Positions 60,254 to 64,000 of a stretch of 64,000 bases of DNA are shown in pieces. This stretch comes from Cryptomeria japonica (Eukaryota; Streptophyta; Pinopsida; Cupressales; Cupressaceae), in assembly GCF_030272615.1 (NCBI RefSeq), contig NC_081406.1, forward strand, positions 394,964,439 through 395,028,438. The letters are read 5' to 3'. Made by a program: the position numbers and the translations under genes. Position 1 is the first letter of the stretch; each line of letters begins with the position of its first letter. The notes under the pieces are model-generated. The model worked only from the letters and a program-made list of their open reading frames with translations. It was not told where the DNA came from and made no database searches.

Positions 60254-62926
60254 ATGCTTGGTGAAGTGTCACAATCATATAATAGGAGAAGTTTCGTCAT
60301 GAACCACTATGCTGCTCTAAATTTCAGAGATATTCCGGGTTACCCAAATCCCATACCCACAAAAATTAGAAAGTATTTGCCCATATTTAGTGGGAAGAAA
60401 TCAGAATCATCATGTCAACATGTTAAAAGACTTTCAGATTTGATAGGAGAGTTTGAAATTTGCCAAGAAGATGTATGCATGAAATTGTTTATTCGGTCAT
60501 TGAAAGAAGATGCAAGAGATTGGTTTTCTTTTTTGCCAGTGAATTCTATTACCTCATGGGAAGAATTGGTTTCAGATTTCATGGATCAATTTGATGAGAA
60601 GGTGAGTGATTCCAACTTGCTGAAAGAATTCACTTATATACAAATCAGGGAAGATGAACTGGTACCAACATTCAATATCCGATTTTCACAAGCTTTGTCC
60701 AAAATTTCCAAAAAGTATAAACTTGATGATAAAGTATGTCTGGATGTTTATATGAGTGCATTTGATGAGAAGATGGGTTTCCTATTGAGAAACAAAGAAC
60801 CCAAAACCTTGTATGAAGCCTTTAACACAGCTAGGGATATGGAAAATAACTTGAAATTTGGGATAGCTAAGAGGTTTGTGTCTGCTGTGGTTTCTTATCA
60901 AAGCACCTTCAATGGTGAAATACCATGTGAGTCTCAGCAAATCATTCGGTGTCTAGGTGCATCAAGCTCTGTAGTTCCAAATGGCTTTTATGATGCATGT
61001 GTTTCAGATTTAAATGAGAGTCAAGAACCTTTGCTTTTAATGCCGGTTGTCTCTCGCAGTAGTGATGGAATGATCAGTGGGAAGCATTGTGAAAATGTTG
61101 ATACAGAGATAGATATATACAAGGGATATGTACCATTTGATTTGTATGCCGGTTATGTTGATTATGTGGCTGCTAATTACCAAGTGAATCATGCATCTCT
61201 CTAGGATAATATTGGTGAAAATAATGATGGTGATGACCATCAATCTTTACATGCTGCTGATGTATTTGATGTTGAAATACCAAATACAGAGGGATTACTA
61301 AGTGTTGCTGTTTGTGCAAGTGAAAGTGTGCAATATGATGAAAATCAAAATTGTTTGGTGCGAACAATAGCTGATCCTCTTTTAAACATTGATGATGTCA
61401 ATTGTGTTGAGGATGAAGTAAATGTTTTTTCAAATTTCACTTCAGACTTCGTTTCTTATAATCATGTTGATAATCTTTCTTTTTTGAAAGATATACACAA
61501 TGTTAATTCAGAAAATTGTAATGGTACACATCATTGCGATGAAGATATAGCACACATGGATGGACAAAAGTTTACGGAATCTCACATGGAACAACAAAGT
61601 GCAATGCAAGTCCAGAAGATTGCAGAACTTAAGAAGGCTCTTGAGGTTGTGGATAAGAAGGTTCAAATGTTGGAGAGCCTTTGAGCTATTGATGAAGACC
61701 TTTTGAAATATAGTGAAGAGAATTCTTAGGAAAAGGACTGTGAATTGAATGCGTGTACACTTGATGAACAACATGTTGAACTAATAAATGGTTTTATGAC
61801 AAAAAATTTTAGTGAACATGCTGAAAACTCATCTGATGAAGTAAATTGCAGCGATGTTCATTTTCTTTCTTTGGCTGATGACGAGTATTCTATTGGTGAA
61901 GAAGATCAGTTGTGGCAAGATAAGTATGATTATCTTGATTTTCAGAATGATGGTCATAGAATAAAATCTTATGGATGTGAAACATGGAACACTGAGGATT
62001 GTTCCAGCCAAGTGTCATTTTCTTCTTTGCTTGATGAAGGTGATTATGATGATCGAATGGATGGTGTCTTTAGCAATTTTACCAATGCTTTATTCAATGC
62101 TGATATAGATACGGACCAGCCACTTCAGTGTCATAATGTTCATAAGGGGATTCTTCATTTTGTTTCTAACCCTTTGTATGAAGAAATAATTGATCAGCCA
62201 AATGTTGTAAATGATGAACCGGTCCATAATACTGATGGAATTCCGAACAGCAATAGCATATGTTGTGAAAAATTATTTCATGATGAAAGTAAGAGGCATG
62301 GATTATGTGATGATCATTTAAAACCACAAATGAAAGTGTTTCAAGTGGATATAAGTTTGGATGAAAAAGATTCAGCTAAGGATTTGCTTCAGCTAGATGT
62401 ATGCATTCTTTTCCATGAATGGGATGTTGAGAATGCAGAGATTTTCAGTTTGATAAGCAAGGATAGTATGAGGTTTGATCAGCATAGTGAAGTATCACAT
62501 CCGGATGGTAATGTTCATGTTCCTTGTTTGCATCAGTTGGTTAGTAGTGTCCCTCATTCTATTGATTTAAATGATAACAAGGTGAGTGCTGATAGGAATT
62601 GCAATGTTGAGAATGAGTGTTTTATTTTTCAAGTTTAGCATGATGATGTCCTTGCAAATGGTAGAATTGATTGGGATAGTGAAATGCATGGTATCTTGTG
62701 GGAAGGCCTCTATGGTGAATTGTCTCATATTTTTACTTGTGTTGAAGTAGTGTGTGATTACAAAGTTCAGAATCAGATAAGAGGTGAGCACACTAGTTGT
62801 TTTAGTAATGAGACAAAAGAGGTGGATTTTAAAAGCTATGCTCAGTTGTTATTGGAAGGTGCCTTTGTTTGGATCATGGTATCAAGTGATGAAAATCAGA
62901 TTTTTGACAGAGGTAAATTTTTGTAA
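60254..62926 (+). pseudogene. Gag polyprotein of element F with four in-frame stops
   Basis: One frame of 891 codons, from ATG 60254 to a stop at 62924 just inside the LTR, with internal stops TAG 61202, TGA 61682, TAG 61727 and TAG 62636. Residues about 35-230 form a Retrotrans_gag domain: IRKYLPIFSGKKSES, MKLFIRSLKEDARDWFSFLP, SWEELVSDFMDQFDEK, FNIRFSQALSKISKKY. No CCHC knuckle and no protease motif follow. Instead there is a 500-residue acidic tail with Asp/Cys/His-rich segments of unknown role. The left copy of the tail has CGA where this one has TGA 61682. The open gag part (60254-61204) is well kept. In a living relative this protein would form the particle shell, with enzymes supplied by another element. 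Confidence 0.82.
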
Positions 62927-64000
62927 GTGGAGCAGTTATAATCAGTTGTGAGTTTGTTTGTATATCTTGTACAATCGCTTTGCTTTAGTTGTGTGGTTTT
63001 CAATAAAGTGCCTTGTTGTTTGGGTAGAATAAGGAAGCCCTTTTTTGGAAATGATACGAGAAGAGAAGAATTGAGAAGCGAAGAATGATCTGTCTTTGGG
63101 TGGTCTGCTTAACCAAAGATATCTGGATTCTTGTGTTGATCTCACAATCAACCATCCCTAGCCAGATCCACTATTGGGACTGATTAAAATTGAGTAAAGT
63201 TTATAGGCCCATTTCAAAATTTTCTCTGCATACCTAAATGAGTTAGTTTGAAGGGCCTAGTTTGCGACAGGGTAAAATGGGGCCAGTTGATTTTCAGAGG
63301 TTAAGGCTCAGGATTCATGTCCCACACCTTTCATTTGGCCTATTCAGTGATGTGCAACTTTCAAAATTCAATTTGGATAAGTTTATGAGGTACCCACTTT
63401 GAGGGGTGAGCTGGAAGTGCATTTTAGGCACAAATGCATATTTTATTGAGTAGCCTACTTTGAGCGATTACATCTTTTTCCCTATTGATCATCATGGAGA
63501 ATTTCAAAATGAATTCAATTGTATGCATTAATGTGAGTTATCCTGCAAAATTTTAGGTCTTGACGAATCCATTTGCTCAGTTTTCAAAGCCGAATCCGTT
63601 TGCAGTTTGTATGTTTTGGCAAGTCCCTGTTTCGACAGCTAGTCGGAGCCCTGTTTTGCACAAGTGTAAAAGTTGCCTCAGTAAGCATCATGTTAGAATG
63701 TTTGTTCCAGGATAATCTTGGTATAAATGATGAGCTACGTTTCAAATTTCAAGCCTCTATCATTTCGTTTGATCGGTTCTCAAAAGAGCTCATTTTACCA
63801 TCAAATTCAGTTATCCGCACTCTAGTGTTATATCAGTTAATGTAGCTGTCTTGGTGAGTGCACCATTTGCATCCTGTCAGTTTGGTGATCGAACTGAGAA
63901 TTCAAAGATTTAATATGTACTTTAAGGTACCTATGTTTCAAATTTGAGGGCCTACGGACATCGTTTGATATTTTTAAGAAAGGCGTCATGTGTTGCCAGG
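62922..64000 (+). repeat. 3' LTR of element F, first 1,079 bp
   Basis: Matches 54380-55458 to the last base of the window without a net indel. Differences are mostly single transitions. The element continues to the right. Confidence 0.8.

Larger units (their letters stand above)
54380..64000 (+). mobile_element. Gag-only LTR element F (TR-GAG-like), right edge outside window
   Basis: Order: long 5' LTR (54380-about 59222), primer-site region, leader, one long gag-type ORF (60254-62926), then the 3' LTR, of which 1,079 bp is visible. No protease, reverse transcriptase, RNase H or integrase is found between gag and the LTR. This matches the described class of non-autonomous elements with only a gag domain. 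The primer site is of the TGGCGACTC type used by Tat/Ogre-like gypsy elements. Full length would be about 13.4 kb if the right LTR is complete. Confidence 0.75.

Noticed and set aside
1-64000. CRISPR array, prokaryotic operon or organelle DNA insertion
   Set aside because: No regularly spaced short direct repeats with unique spacers, no ribosome-binding-site-led gene series, and no recognisable chloroplast or mitochondrial gene; the content is plant nuclear retroelements.

Overview
This window looks like intergenic DNA from a seed plant with a very large, transposon-filled nuclear genome. Several Ty1/copia LTRs with an initiator-Met primer site, Ty3/gypsy remnants, a plant mobile domain gene and a plant receptor-like cytoplasmic kinase pseudogene all point to a plant. 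The old nested copies, very long LTRs and near absence of host genes suggest a gymnosperm, but that is an inference. I see no intact cellular gene, no convincing tRNA or rRNA gene and no CRISPR array. Almost everything is a retroelement, and nearly every reading frame is broken.

Layout. 1-983: 5' LTR of a minus-strand copia element that lies off the left edge. 1030-3900: a broken plus-strand ORF of unknown family and a diverged LTR end related to the element at the right edge. 3896-9654: minus-strand Ty3/gypsy remnant (gag, leader, LTR with an AT-hairpin array). 9655-12560: AT-rich duplicated sequence and unrecognised pseudogenic DNA. 12579-13370: a dead CRCK-type kinase, the only host-gene-like locus. 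13673-32290: a nest of copia elements on both strands. Element A (16620-23893, plus) sits in the polypurine tract of element B (14303-29682, minus). B sits in the LTR of element C1 (13673-30721, minus). C1 is abutted by a second LTR of the same family (C2, 30722-32069). A 1,082-bp terminal-inverted-repeat element sits in one LTR of B.

32290-36209: a tandem-repeat fragment, a gypsy-type LTR in minus orientation, its 3' spacer, and on the opposite strand a spliced plant-mobile-domain (PMD) gene with its own TATA box. This is the arrangement expected of an antisense extra ORF in a Tat-lineage gypsy element. 36210-40738: copia element D (minus), cut by a large non-coding element (40739-49260) with a 4.5-kb LTR and a 3.8-kb internal domain, similar in layout to the cereal LARD elements. 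49261-53038: a broken transposon-associated ORF with a 1.5-kb interruption. 53039-64000: a gag-only element F with LTRs of about 4.8 kb, arranged as gag tail - LTR - full gag - LTR, with duplicated primer-binding sites and a cluster of seven CACGTG boxes.

A thread through the window is how the ORFs died. Premature stops are mostly TAG where Gln (CAG) or Trp (CTGG) is expected, with some TGA for CGA. This is what C-to-T decay of methylated CHG and CG sites would give. Two cases are confirmed directly by the paired copies of element F.
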